From NCBI GenBank assembly GCA_029960065.1, contig JASCOF010000011.1, positions 95,150 to 159,149 on the forward strand: 64,000 nucleotides of DNA. Direction: 5' to 3'. The notes below the pieces were generated by a model that made no database searches, was not told where the DNA came from, and saw only the letters and a list, made by a program, of their open reading frames with translations. Source of the DNA: Flavobacteriaceae bacterium PS02336. Lineage in GTDB: Bacteria; Bacteroidota; Bacteroidia; Flavobacteriales; Flavobacteriaceae. Made by a program: the position numbers and the translations under genes. Position 1 is the first letter of the stretch; each line of letters starts with the position of its first letter. Of the stretch, positions 1 through 7,778 are shown piece after piece.

Positions 1-228
1 TCAATGCACTTCTATGCTTGGCAGTCAGGTTTAAAAACAGGAATGTATTACCTAAGAACAAAAGCGGCTGTAGATGCGATTAAATTCACATTAAACAACG
101 ATAAAAAAGAAGAAACAGCTCCAGCATTAGTTGCAGAAACTGAGGAAATCAGTGTTGAGGATTACAAAGCAATGCTTTTAAAAGCACAAGCGGCAGGTCC
201 TGAAGATTGTGAGATGTGTGGATCTTAA
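1..228 (+). CDS. nrdA: Ribonucleoside-diphosphate reductase alpha subunit, C-terminal fragment
   Basis: Only the last 75 codons lie in the window; the gene starts to the left. The fragment opens with SMHFYAWQSGLKTGMYYLRT, the typical end of the class Ia reductase barrel. It finishes with a flexible tail and CEMCGS, whose cysteine pair matches the C-terminal CxxC that re-reduces the active-site disulphide. The enzyme converts ribonucleoside diphosphates to deoxyribonucleotides in the cytoplasm together with an NrdB subunit, probably encoded to the left. A hairpin terminator follows at about 272-308. The family assignment is secure; the exact class rests on the tail. Confidence 0.9.
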   Translation, partial: SMHFYAWQSGLKTGMYYLRTKAAVDAIKFTLNNDKKEETAPALVAETEEISVEDYKAMLLKAQAAGPEDCEMCGS

Positions 229-271
229 TGATTTTAGATTGTAGATCTGAGATTTTAGATTTTTAAAATAT

Positions 272-308
272 GAAAAAGCAGTTATTGTAATGATAGCTGC
301 TTTTTTTG
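272..308 (+). terminator. Terminator after nrdA
   Basis: An A-rich arm containing AAAAAGCAG pairs with CTGCTTTTT and runs into a T tract. It lies 45 bases past the nrdA stop codon, and no other gene lies between. Confidence 0.7.
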
Positions 309-344
309 TTTATTTGCTGTTAGACGCATACAGAATAATTATTT

Positions 345-722
345 ATGAATAAAAGCTTAGTACTAATTTTCTTTTTGATCAATTCTGCATTTGCTCAGAA
401 GCGAGATGTTATTTATAGAATTTCTTATGATTCTTATCCTGCAGTTGGGTATTCTTATGGAGTCAGTATCTTGTATCTGCGAGATGATTATAGTTATAGA
501 CTTTCAGATCAAAAATATAATTCTAGGAAGATGGCTAGGAAAAATGTTTTAAGGAGTTCTGTTGATGAATATGGTAAATGGAAAATGTCTGGAGATACTT
601 TATTGCTTTATGATAATAATAGACAGCGAATGAAGTTTATCAAAGTCAATAATAAAAAAATAGCTTTTTTAATTGATGATGTTGAAAGGGTTGATCATTG
701 CTGGAAAAAAGTAAAATATTGA
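345..722 (+). CDS. Small secreted hypothetical protein
   Basis: A 125-residue protein that I do not recognise. Residues 1-17 form a clear signal peptide (MNKSLVLIFFLINSAFA, cleaved before QKR), so the product is probably periplasmic or exported. The rest is rich in Tyr, Arg and Lys with alternating short strands, as in small beta-rich lipocalin-like folds, but no motif identifies a family. It stands alone between the nrdA terminator and a palindromic repeat block. Codon use and the signal peptide support a real gene. Confidence 0.6.
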   Translation: MNKSLVLIFFLINSAFAQKRDVIYRISYDSYPAVGYSYGVSILYLRDDYSYRLSDQKYNSRKMARKNVLRSSVDEYGKWKMSGDTLLLYDNNRQRMKFIKVNNKKIAFLIDDVERVDHCWKKVKY

Positions 723-764
723 TATCCTGATAAAGAAATCATAGACGAATTTCTAATAACATAA

Positions 765-844
765 CCCGTGGTTTCAACCACGGGAACACAATGGATTTCC
801 ATAATCCATTTCCTCAATCCGTTTCCCGTGGTTGAAACCACGGG
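765..844. repeat. Paired palindromic REP-like repeat
   Basis: Two 20-bp units at 765-784 and 825-844 are exact reverse complements of one another. Each is itself a hairpin: CCCGTGGTT, a 2-nt centre, then AACCACGGG. The stretch 723-1019 contains no gene. Its right end also holds a phrase repeating CTCAGTACCTT/CTCAGTATCTC, a low-complexity motif seen again near 3770. Confidence 0.85.
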
Positions 845-1019
845 CTATGTTTGATTATGATTGCCGAATATGATTAAACAATATCCCCAAAAATTCCCCG
901 TTCTAATTATTACCAAAGACTTTTAAATCTCAGTACCTTACAATCTCAGTATCTCAGTACCTTTTAAAAAATTAAACCTTTAAAAGAAACTAGAGTCTTA
1001 TTGTAATAATTTCTGAACG

Positions 1020-2417
1020 ATGAAAAAAAGCAGTCTTTGGTCCTTACGATTAGGTTTTTCAGGAAAACAAACTTCAAAAATTGAAAAACTCGGCTTAGAA
1101 AAATTTCTAAAGCAATCGTATAATTCGAAATTTGATAAAACACTACCAGACTTTCTGCAAGATCAGCCTAAAACTACTTTAGAGTTGAAACAAGTTCGGG
1201 AAATCATCAAATCTTCAGATCCCGAAACCAAAAAGGAAATTCAGAAAAAAGAAAATCAAGCGACTGCCGAATTAAAAAAATGGTGGATTGCTAAAATGCG
1301 AAACGATGAATTTCCGTTGCGCGAAAACATGGTTTGCTTCTGGCACAATCATTTTGTTTCGACTTCACAAAAAGTAAAAATCAATTACTGGATTTACCAG
1401 CATAATATGATTTTATGCGAAAATGCTTTTGGTAATTTTAAAGAATTAACCAAGCAGATTCTAAAATCGAATGCAATGGTTCGTTATCTCGACAATGGCG
1501 ATAATAAAAAAGGAAAAGTAAACGAAAATCTAAGCCGTGAATTACTGGAATTGTTCACAATCGGAATTGGAAATTACACCGAAGAAGATATTAAAAACGG
1601 CGCAAAAGCTTTGGCAGGTTTAAATGTTGGAGATGAAGGTGCAGTTTATAGAAAAAATATAGAAGATAACAGCGACAAAATCTATTTCGGAAAAACAGGA
1701 AACTGGAAAGCGGATGATTTAGTCGATATTATTTTCGAACAAAAAAATATCCCTTATTTAATTACTCGAAAAATTTTGAAATGGTTTATTTATGATAATC
1801 CGCCAGAAGATTTGGTGATTTATTATGGAGATTATTTTCGAAAGCAAAAGTTTGAAATAGAACCTTTATTGACTAAAATCTTTACCGAAGAATTTAAAAA
1901 AGAGAATTCTGGAAATAAAATCAAAAATCCGCTGGTTTATATTTTACAGCTATGTGACGAATTGCAGATGGAAAATATTAATGACACCGCAATTATGGCG
2001 TTTATAAAACAGCAAGGAATGGATTTGTACAATCAGGTAAATGTAAAAGGCTGGGACGGTGGAAATTCCTGGCTGACTTCGCAGATTTATCTCCAAAGAA
2101 ATAATACAGCCGATTTATTGTGCAGTGGGAAAAGTCTCAATCGAAAGGTTTTGAAAACAATGGTAAACGGAGTTGAAAAAGAAAAGTCAGAATATGAAAA
2201 AACTCCTGTAAAAGTCGTTTTTGATTCGGACGGAAATAACAAAACGATTATTTCTGAATTGTCAGACCGATTATTATTTACCGTCAGCGATTCAGCTCAA
2301 AAAGACATGGAAAATCTTCTGAAATACGATTTTAATCCTAAAGATCCACACGCCGATTTTGCAGTAGTGAGACTTTTTAATTACATCACAAAACTTCCCG
2401 AATATCAATTAATCTAA
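1020..2417 (+). CDS. DUF1800 family protein
   Basis: A 465-residue protein of the DUF1800 family. It carries the family's recognisable stretches: MVCFWHNHF around residue 102, and NENLSRELLELFTIGIG followed by YTEEDIKNGAKALAGL. The biochemical function is unknown. The family almost always sits next to a DUF1501 gene, as here (12-bp gap), which suggests one operon and a joint role, probably in the cell envelope. I see no strong signal peptide at the chosen ATG. The family call is firm; any enzymatic role is open. Confidence 0.85.
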   Translation: MKKSSLWSLRLGFSGKQTSKIEKLGLEKFLKQSYNSKFDKTLPDFLQDQPKTTLELKQVREIIKSSDPETKKEIQKKENQATAELKKWWIAKMRNDEFPLRENMVCFWHNHFVSTSQKVKINYWIYQHNMILCENAFGNFKELTKQILKSNAMVRYLDNGDNKKGKVNENLSRELLELFTIGIGNYTEEDIKNGAKALAGLNVGDEGAVYRKNIEDNSDKIYFGKTGNWKADDLVDIIFEQKNIPYLITRKILKWFIYDNPPEDLVIYYGDYFRKQKFEIEPLLTKIFTEEFKKENSGNKIKNPLVYILQLCDELQMENINDTAIMAFIKQQGMDLYNQVNVKGWDGGNSWLTSQIYLQRNNTADLLCSGKSLNRKVLKTMVNGVEKEKSEYEKTPVKVVFDSDGNNKTIISELSDRLLFTVSDSAQKDMENLLKYDFNPKDPHADFAVVRLFNYITKLPEYQLI

Positions 2418-2429
2418 AAAGCAGTAATC

Positions 2430-3596
2430 ATGAACAGAAGAAATTTTCTAACACTGACAGGAACTTTTACAGGCGGATTACTTGTGCTTCCTGATTTTTT
2501 ACACGCTTTTGGTTCTCAAAACAATTTGATTGTAGGAGAGCAATGTGTTGTTTTTGTACAGCTGAATGGCGGAAACGACGGTTTAAATACTTTTATTCCG
2601 TACGATGATCCTTTGTATTACGATTTACGAACCAAGATTGCTTTAAATAAAGATTTGGTTGTTGGAAAGAATAAAGGGATGGCATTTCATCCTTCGTTAA
2701 AAGATTTTGCACAAATGCAGCAAAACGGAGATTTGACTGTGATTCAGAATGTCGGTTATCCAGAACCAATTCGTTCGCATTTTAGAAGTCAGGAAATTTG
2801 GCAGACGGCGATGGATTCTAATAAATATATAAATGAAGGCTGGCTGGGAAGATTTTTAGATTTGCAATGCAACGGACATCAAGCAACGGCGGGAATAAAT
2901 TTAGATTCAATTGATAATTTGGCTTTGAAAGGAGTTGAACCCAATTTTATAACTGTAAAAGATCCAGATCGATTTAAGGTAAAATCAAAAGAAGAGAATG
3001 TGACATTGTCTAAAAATCCGCATTTAGATTTTGTTCGAAAAATTGCAAACTCAGTTACCGAAGGTTCCGATGAAATTCAGAAAGCTTTAGCAAAATCTAA
3101 AACAGAAATCAGTTATCCGAAAACAGAATTATCAAAAAACCTGGAATGGATTGCGCGATTGATAAAAGGAAATTTAAATTCAAAAGTATATTATACTTCC
3201 TTAAACGGATTTGATACACACGACAATCAGCTTTCCATTCACGAACGAAAATTGACAGATTTAAACGATTCCTTATATAGTTTTTATTCTGATTTAAAAG
3301 AAGCGCAGTTACTGCAAAATGTTACAGTTGTCGTTTTCTCCGAATTCGGAAGACGTGTAAAAGACAACGGAAGTGGAACCGATCACGGAACCGCAGCACC
3401 AATGTTTATTATCGGCGGAAATAATAAAGGAACTATTTTAGGCAAAAATCCGAATCTAGCGCACTTAGATAATGGTGATTTAAAATATGAAATTGATTTT
3501 AGAAGTGTTTATGCCTCTTTATTAAAAGAAAAAATGAATTTCGATTATTCTAAAATCGGGATTTCGAATAAACCAGTTTCGGGATTGTTTGGATGA
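2430..3596 (+). CDS. DUF1501 family secreted protein
   Basis: A 388-residue protein beginning MNRRNFLTLTGTFTGG. The twin-arginine-like start followed by a hydrophobic stretch fits Tat export. The DUF1501 family is distantly related to the alkaline phosphatase/sulfatase fold. Visible family motifs are VQLNGGNDGLNTFIP near residue 45, SHFRSQEIWQTA, GFDTHDNQ and the C-terminal SEFGRRVKDNGSGTDHGTAAP, which holds likely metal-binding His/Asp residues. It is probably co-transcribed and co-functional with the upstream DUF1800 gene. The substrate is unknown. Confidence 0.87.
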   Translation: MNRRNFLTLTGTFTGGLLVLPDFLHAFGSQNNLIVGEQCVVFVQLNGGNDGLNTFIPYDDPLYYDLRTKIALNKDLVVGKNKGMAFHPSLKDFAQMQQNGDLTVIQNVGYPEPIRSHFRSQEIWQTAMDSNKYINEGWLGRFLDLQCNGHQATAGINLDSIDNLALKGVEPNFITVKDPDRFKVKSKEENVTLSKNPHLDFVRKIANSVTEGSDEIQKALAKSKTEISYPKTELSKNLEWIARLIKGNLNSKVYYTSLNGFDTHDNQLSIHERKLTDLNDSLYSFYSDLKEAQLLQNVTVVVFSEFGRRVKDNGSGTDHGTAAPMFIIGGNNKGTILGKNPNLAHLDNGDLKYEIDFRSVYASLLKEKMNFDYSKIGISNKPVSGLFG

Positions 3597-3604
3597 TTGC
3601 AATC

Positions 3605-3708
3605 TTGTCATTTCGAGGAACGAGAAATCTTCACGAGTAACTCTACAATCAAAATCGCCAATTTTTGTCGAGCTGCTTGCGAAGATTTCTCGTTCCTCGA
3701 AATGACAA
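3605..3708. repeat. Inverted REP-like repeat pair (CGAGGAACGAG family)
   Basis: A 28-bp arm at 3605-3632 (begins TTGTCATTTCGAGGAACGAG) is repeated in exact reverse complement at 3681-3708, with a 48-bp spacer. It lies just after the DUF1501 stop codon, so transcripts would form a long hairpin. The same core, with CCGAGG in place of TCGAGG, flanks the GIY-YIG gene near 26.5 kb. Between this pair and the promoter near 3904 I see only AT-rich sequence. Confidence 0.88.
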
Positions 3709-3903
3709 AAATGGTGCAAAATAGTATTATAGAGATAGCTTAAGTTCAAAAAAAACTTAGCGCCTTAGCATCTCAGTACCTCAGAGCCTTCTAAAAAGCT
3801 ATTTTATATATCTCATTTTAAGCCCATATTTTTATATTATCATACAAAACCTGCTAAATTTGTTAAGAAATCCTTTTTTGTTTCATAAAATGCAATCTTT
3901 TTT

Positions 3904-3933
3904 TTGGTGCACTAAAAATAATTTATACATTCG
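3904..3933 (+). promoter_or_regulatory. Probable promoter of the aromatic operon leader
   Basis: TTG at 3904-3906, a 19-nt spacer, and TACATTCG at 3926-3933, one mismatch from the Bacteroidota -7 element TAnnTTTG. It lies 30 bases before the leader peptide start, so the leader RNA would begin close to the peptide. Confidence 0.5.
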
Positions 3934-3962
3934 CAGAGAATTTAAAAAATAACACAAACAAA

Positions 3963-4043
3963 ATGGCAACTAACCGTTTTTATTTTAGCAACAATTTTTA
4001 TTTCTTCTTTAGTAGAAGTCAGGATTGTGCTATGGTTATTTGA
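3963..4043 (+). CDS. Phe/Tyr-rich leader peptide of the aromatic operon attenuator
   Basis: A 26-codon reading frame whose residues 6-16 read FYFSNNFYFFF: six Phe and two Tyr in eleven codons. It ends with TGA at 4041-4043, upstream of an intrinsic terminator and of prephenate dehydratase. Such clustering of the pathway's end products is the signature of an attenuation leader whose ribosome stalls when charged Phe- or Tyr-tRNA is scarce. Codons 19-22 contain the 5' arm of an alternative hairpin (4019-4028). The peptide itself probably has no other function. Confidence 0.82.
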   Translation: MATNRFYFSNNFYFFFSRSQDCAMVI

Positions 4044-4104
4044 GAAAAAATTTAAGACAAATAAAACTAATATACAATCCTGATGCAAATCAGGATTTTT
4101 TTTT
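4019..4104 (+). promoter_or_regulatory. Antiterminator/terminator switch (attenuator) before pheA
   Basis: Two exclusive structures can be drawn. Terminator: AATCCTGAT at 4076-4084, tetraloop GCAA, ATCAGGATT at 4089-4097, inside a run of nine T ending at 4104. Antiterminator: TCAGGATTGT at 4019-4028, within the leader peptide codons, is perfectly complementary to ACAATCCTGA at 4074-4083, which consumes the terminator's 5' arm. A ribosome paused on the Phe/Tyr codons leaves 4019-4028 free and favours readthrough. A ribosome that finishes the peptide covers it and lets the terminator form. Confidence 0.82.
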
Positions 4105-4110
4105 GACTAT

Positions 4111-4938
4111 ATGACAACTAAAATTGCAATACAAGGTATTAAAGGATCTTTTCATCATCAGGTTGTGAAGGAGTATTTCTCTGAAAATGTGGATATTGAT
4201 GAATGTTTGTCTTTTGAAGAATTGATTGACAGCCTTATTGCCGGAAAATCTGATCAGGCAGTTATGGCGATCGAAAATTCGATTGCGGGGCCAATTATCC
4301 CGAATTATGCTTTGATTGACAAGAATAATTTGCACATAATTGGAGAGCATTATTTAAATATTCAGCAGAATTTAATGGCGTTGAAAGGTCAGAAAATTGA
4401 AGATATAAAAGAAGTTCATTCACATCCAATGGCGCTTTTACAGTGTATGGATTTCCTGAAGCAATATCCAAACATTAAATTGATTGAGGATAAAGATACA
4501 GCCGAAACAGCGAGAAGAATTCAGGAAAAACAGTTAACCGGAATTGCTGCAATTGCAAGTGTAACAGCTTCTGAAATGTATGATTTAGATATTATTGCGT
4601 CTTCAATTCAAACAATTAAAAACAATATGACGCGTTTCGTAATCATTAAAAAGCAAAATTCATTTTTGCCAGAAAGCGAAATCAATAGAGCGTCTATTAA
4701 GTTTGAATTGGATCACAAAAGAGGAAGTTTAGCAGCGGTTTTAAATGTTATGAGTGATTGCAAACTGAATTTGACAAAAATCCAGTCGCTTCCAAAAATT
4801 GAAACGCCTTGGAAATATTCGTTTTTCGTAGACGTGACATTTGAGAAATACGAAGATTTTGCAAAAGCCAAAGCTTTATTAAATATAATGGCAGAGTATT
4901 TTAAAGTGTTGGGAGAATATAAAAATACAAGACCTTAA
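4111..4938 (+). CDS. pheA: Prephenate dehydratase with ACT domain
   Basis: 275 residues. Converts prephenate to phenylpyruvate in phenylalanine synthesis. The N-terminal two-thirds is the dehydratase domain (AIQGIKGSFHH at the start, AIENSIAGPI near residue 52, NNMTRFVII with the conserved TRF near residue 175). The C-terminal third is an ACT regulatory domain (RGSLAAVLNVMSDCKLNLTKIQSLP), which usually binds Phe for feedback inhibition. There is no fused chorismate mutase; that activity sits on the last gene of the operon. The ATG lies seven bases past the attenuator T tract. First gene of the pheA-aminotransferase-tyrA-DAHP synthase block. Confidence 0.93.
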   Translation: MTTKIAIQGIKGSFHHQVVKEYFSENVDIDECLSFEELIDSLIAGKSDQAVMAIENSIAGPIIPNYALIDKNNLHIIGEHYLNIQQNLMALKGQKIEDIKEVHSHPMALLQCMDFLKQYPNIKLIEDKDTAETARRIQEKQLTGIAAIASVTASEMYDLDIIASSIQTIKNNMTRFVIIKKQNSFLPESEINRASIKFELDHKRGSLAAVLNVMSDCKLNLTKIQSLPKIETPWKYSFFVDVTFEKYEDFAKAKALLNIMAEYFKVLGEYKNTRP

Positions 4939-4990
4939 CAGGAAATTTCAATTTTTGAAATTCCAAATTCCAAAGGGTTGAAATAATAAA

Positions 4991-5058
4991 TTGTCAGGCT
5001 GAGCGAAGTCGAAGCCCGCTTCAATTGGAAAGCCCTTCGACTTCGCTCAGGGTGACAA
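4991..5058. repeat. Inverted REP-like repeat pair (GAGCGAAGTCGAAG family)
   Basis: Arms of about 24 bp at 4991-5014 and 5035-5058 are near-perfect reverse complements around the core CTGAGCGAAGTCGAAG. They sit in the 186-bp gap between pheA and the aminotransferase gene, inside what should be one transcript, so the element is probably transcribed as a hairpin. Confidence 0.85.
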
Positions 5059-5124
5059 GTCAAAAAGAGAAAAGCATAAAGCTTACGGCCTAAAGCCTAA
5101 AGCAAAATATAAAGCAATAAAAAA

Positions 5125-6270
5125 ATGATTACAACAGCAAAACGATTAGACACAGTTGAAGAATACTACTTCTCATTAAAATTAAGAGAAGTTCGTCAGT
5201 TGATGTCTGAAGGAAAATCGATCATCAATATGGGAATTGGAAGCCCTGATTTGAGTCCGTCAAAAGCAGTAATTGAAGCAGTCGCTGCGGCAATTCAAGA
5301 CGAAAACGGGCATGGTTATCAAAGCTATCAGGGATTACCAGAAATGAGACAGGCGATGGCAGATTTTTACAAAGATCAGTTTGGTGTTGAAGTGAATCCG
5401 AATAATGAGATTTTACCTCTTATGGGTTCGAAAGAAGGAATTATGCATATTTCGTTGGCCTTTTTAAATGAAGGAGATCACGTTTTAATTCCGAATCCAG
5501 GTTATCCAACTTATACTTCGGTAACCAATTTGGTTGGAGCGGTTCCAGTTTATTACGATTTGAAAGAAGAAAATTCATGGGAACCTGATTTTGAAGCCTT
5601 AGAAAAATTGGATCTTTCGAAAGTAAAAATTATGTGGCTGGGATATCCGCACATGCCAACAGGAGCGAGAGGAAGTTTAGCGCTATTTGAAAAATTGGTA
5701 GCATTTGCTAAAAAACACAACATATTATTGATCAATGACAATCCGTATAGTTTTGTTTTGAATGATAATCCGATGAGTTTATTGCAGGTTGAAGGCGCGA
5801 AAGATGTGGCTTTAGAATTGAACTCTTTAAGTAAAACCTTCAACATGGCCGGATGGAGAGTCGGAATGGTTTTAGGAAATGCTGAAATTATCGATGCAGT
5901 CCTAAAAGTAAAAAGCAACATGGACAGCGGAATGTTTTACGGAATTCAGAAAGGTGCAATCGCCGCTTTAAAATGTGATAAATCTTGGTTCGAAGATCAA
6001 AACAAAATTTACAGACGCCGTAGAGAATTAACTGAAAAGTTAGCAGAAAAGTTAGGCTGCGAAGTTTATAAAGAAGGAGTCGGCCTTTTTGTTTGGGCAA
6101 AATTGCCAGAAGGAATTGAATCAGCAGAAAAGTTCATTGACGAAATATTATATGAGAAACATATTTTCATTACACCGGGAACAATCTTCGGAAGCAACGG
6201 TGAAGGATATATCAGATTCTCATTGTGTGTGAAGGAAGAAAAAGTACAAGAAGCGATAGATCGATTTTAA
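5125..6270 (+). CDS. PLP-dependent class I/II aminotransferase (aromatic/aspartate type)
   Basis: 381 residues, fold type I aminotransferase. Lys237 in SLSKTFNMAGWRVG is the PLP lysine. GYQSYQGLPEMRQAMADFY and NPGYPTY are typical substrate/cofactor motifs, and NDNPYSF holds the Asn-Asp pair that contacts PLP. The C-terminal FSLC corresponds to the RxSxC region, with an Arg just before it (IRFSL). Lying between pheA and tyrA, it most likely transaminates phenylpyruvate and hydroxyphenylpyruvate to Phe and Tyr, although aspartate or LL-diaminopimelate-like specificity cannot be excluded. Confidence 0.85.
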   Translation: MITTAKRLDTVEEYYFSLKLREVRQLMSEGKSIINMGIGSPDLSPSKAVIEAVAAAIQDENGHGYQSYQGLPEMRQAMADFYKDQFGVEVNPNNEILPLMGSKEGIMHISLAFLNEGDHVLIPNPGYPTYTSVTNLVGAVPVYYDLKEENSWEPDFEALEKLDLSKVKIMWLGYPHMPTGARGSLALFEKLVAFAKKHNILLINDNPYSFVLNDNPMSLLQVEGAKDVALELNSLSKTFNMAGWRVGMVLGNAEIIDAVLKVKSNMDSGMFYGIQKGAIAALKCDKSWFEDQNKIYRRRRELTEKLAEKLGCEVYKEGVGLFVWAKLPEGIESAEKFIDEILYEKHIFITPGTIFGSNGEGYIRFSLCVKEEKVQEAIDRF

Positions 6271-6294
6271 TATTTAAAGCAATAATTATTACAC

Positions 6295-6783
6295 ATGAAA
6301 ACAAAAATTCTAACACTTTCTGTAGCAGTATTTCTTTTGTCACTTTTTTTATTGTTTAGATTTTATACCAATGCTCAAGAAAAGTCATACAATGCAAAGA
6401 TTTCAAATGCAAAATCATTAATCGATTCAGGAAAAGAGGCTACCGCTATCTATGATTCTTTAGTAACTGAATTTAAGCGCAGAGGAAATGAAAGTCATTT
6501 GTCGATTAAATATTCTTTTGATGCCAACGGAAAAACATTTACTGATGATAAGCAAATTATCGAAGCTCCGAAAGTATCTGCTTTTAAAATAGTTTATCTT
6601 CCGTCTAATCCTGAAATCCATTCTGAAGATCCTAAAGGAGATTTGGAATATTATAAAAAACTTAATTCTGATAAAGATTCTGGAGTTTTAGCTTGGTCTC
6701 TATTTGTAGGCAGTATTTTAGTTTTTTATTTTACTAGAAGAAGTTACATAAATGAATTAAAAGAAGATAGTTTTTTTGATTAA
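6295..6783 (+). CDS. Two-span membrane protein, possibly DUF3592-like
   Basis: 162 residues. Transmembrane segments are predicted at about 5-24 and about 134-150. Between them is a soluble domain containing FDANGKTFTDDKQ and a YLPSNPEIHSED motif, which resembles the V-x-Y-P-N-P block of DUF3592 proteins. The role is unknown. It is inserted between two aromatic amino acid genes and is followed by a dispersed structured repeat, so it looks like a passenger in the operon. The gene itself is well supported by its hydrophobic pattern and spacing. Confidence 0.65.
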   Translation: MKTKILTLSVAVFLLSLFLLFRFYTNAQEKSYNAKISNAKSLIDSGKEATAIYDSLVTEFKRRGNESHLSIKYSFDANGKTFTDDKQIIEAPKVSAFKIVYLPSNPEIHSEDPKGDLEYYKKLNSDKDSGVLAWSLFVGSILVFYFTRRSYINELKEDSFFD

Positions 6784-6811
6784 AAGAAAAGGTCTTGAAA
6801 AAACGAGAAGC

Positions 6812-6895
6812 CCTAGCCCTGATAGAAGTGGAAATCCTTTTGCGCCGGGGTTCGGCGGAAAAGATTGAAACGGATAGCAGGAAATAGCTTCTAAT
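6812..6895 (+). repeat. Dispersed structured element, copy 1
   Basis: Conserved left block GATAGAAGTGGAAATCCTTT, a variable hairpin (CGCCG / CGGCG around GGGTT), then a conserved right block AAGATTGAAACGGATAGC and AGCTTCT. A second copy in reverse orientation lies at about 62975-63062. There the hairpin stem is CTTTTT / AAAAAG instead, so pairing is kept while sequence changes. It fills the gap before tyrA. It may belong to a catalogued flavobacterial RNA motif such as Flavo-1; this was not tested. Confidence 0.72.
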
Positions 6896-6905
6896 AAAAA
6901 AGAAT

Positions 6906-7766
6906 ATGAAAGTATACGTAATAGGAATAGGATTAATAGGCGGTTCGATGGTGCTGGACATCAAAGACCAACATCCTGATTCGACCATTTTTGGAATCGA
7001 CAGCAACGAAAAACATTTGCAGGAAGCTATTGATTTAGGAGTTATCGACGAAGCAGGAAGTTTTGAAGATTTAGCAGAAGCTGACTTTGTAATCGTTTCG
7101 GTTCCGGTTGATGTCGCACTGACGGTTTTGCCTAAGGTTCTGGATTCGGTTGGAGATAAAACAATTGTTTTTGAAGTAGGATCGACAAAAAAGCCAATTT
7201 GCGAAGCAGTAGCAAGTCATCCGAAAAGAAGAAATTTTATTGCCACACATCCGATAGCAGGAACGGAGTTTTCGGGACCTTCGGCGGCGATAAGAGGTTT
7301 GTTTCAAGGGAAAACAAACATTATTTGCGAAGTGGAAAAAACCACTTTTAAATTGCAGGAAAAGGCGTTAAAGCTTTTTAGCGAAATCGGAATGAGGATT
7401 CGATATATGGATCCAACTTCGCACGACAAACACATTGCTTACGTTTCGCATTTATCGCACATTAGTTCGTTTATGCTCGGGAAAACGGTAATGAACAAAG
7501 AAAAAGACGAACAGGATATTTTTGATATGGCGGGAAGTGGATTTGAAAGCACCGTTCGTTTAGCAAAAAGTTCACCCGCAATGTGGACACCAATTTTTAA
7601 ACAGAATAAAGAACATGTTCTAGAAACATTAGAAGCATATATTTCAAACCTGAGTCGGTTTAGGGATTTGCTGAAAGAAGAAGATTATAATGCCATTTTT
7701 GAAGAAATGGAAAGCACAAATAAAATAAAAGAAATACTAAACGGATTAACAACAACTAAAAAGTAA
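6906..7766 (+). CDS. tyrA: Prephenate dehydrogenase
   Basis: 286 residues. Oxidatively decarboxylates prephenate to 4-hydroxyphenylpyruvate for tyrosine synthesis. The N-terminal Rossmann motif is VIGIGLIGGSM (residues about 4-14). ATHPIAGTEFSGP holds the catalytic His of the family, and YVSHLSHISSFML provides the second conserved His region in the helical C-terminal domain. There is no fused chorismate mutase or ACT domain, and the length is normal for the stand-alone enzyme. Separated from the DAHP synthase gene by 12 bp, so co-transcription is very likely. Confidence 0.92.
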   Translation: MKVYVIGIGLIGGSMVLDIKDQHPDSTIFGIDSNEKHLQEAIDLGVIDEAGSFEDLAEADFVIVSVPVDVALTVLPKVLDSVGDKTIVFEVGSTKKPICEAVASHPKRRNFIATHPIAGTEFSGPSAAIRGLFQGKTNIICEVEKTTFKLQEKALKLFSEIGMRIRYMDPTSHDKHIAYVSHLSHISSFMLGKTVMNKEKDEQDIFDMAGSGFESTVRLAKSSPAMWTPIFKQNKEHVLETLEAYISNLSRFRDLLKEEDYNAIFEEMESTNKIKEILNGLTTTKK

Positions 7767-7778
7767 ATTAGAATTAAG

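Noticed and set aside
765..844. CRISPR array
   Set aside because: Only two inverted units, no direct repeats with equal spacers and no cas genes in the window.
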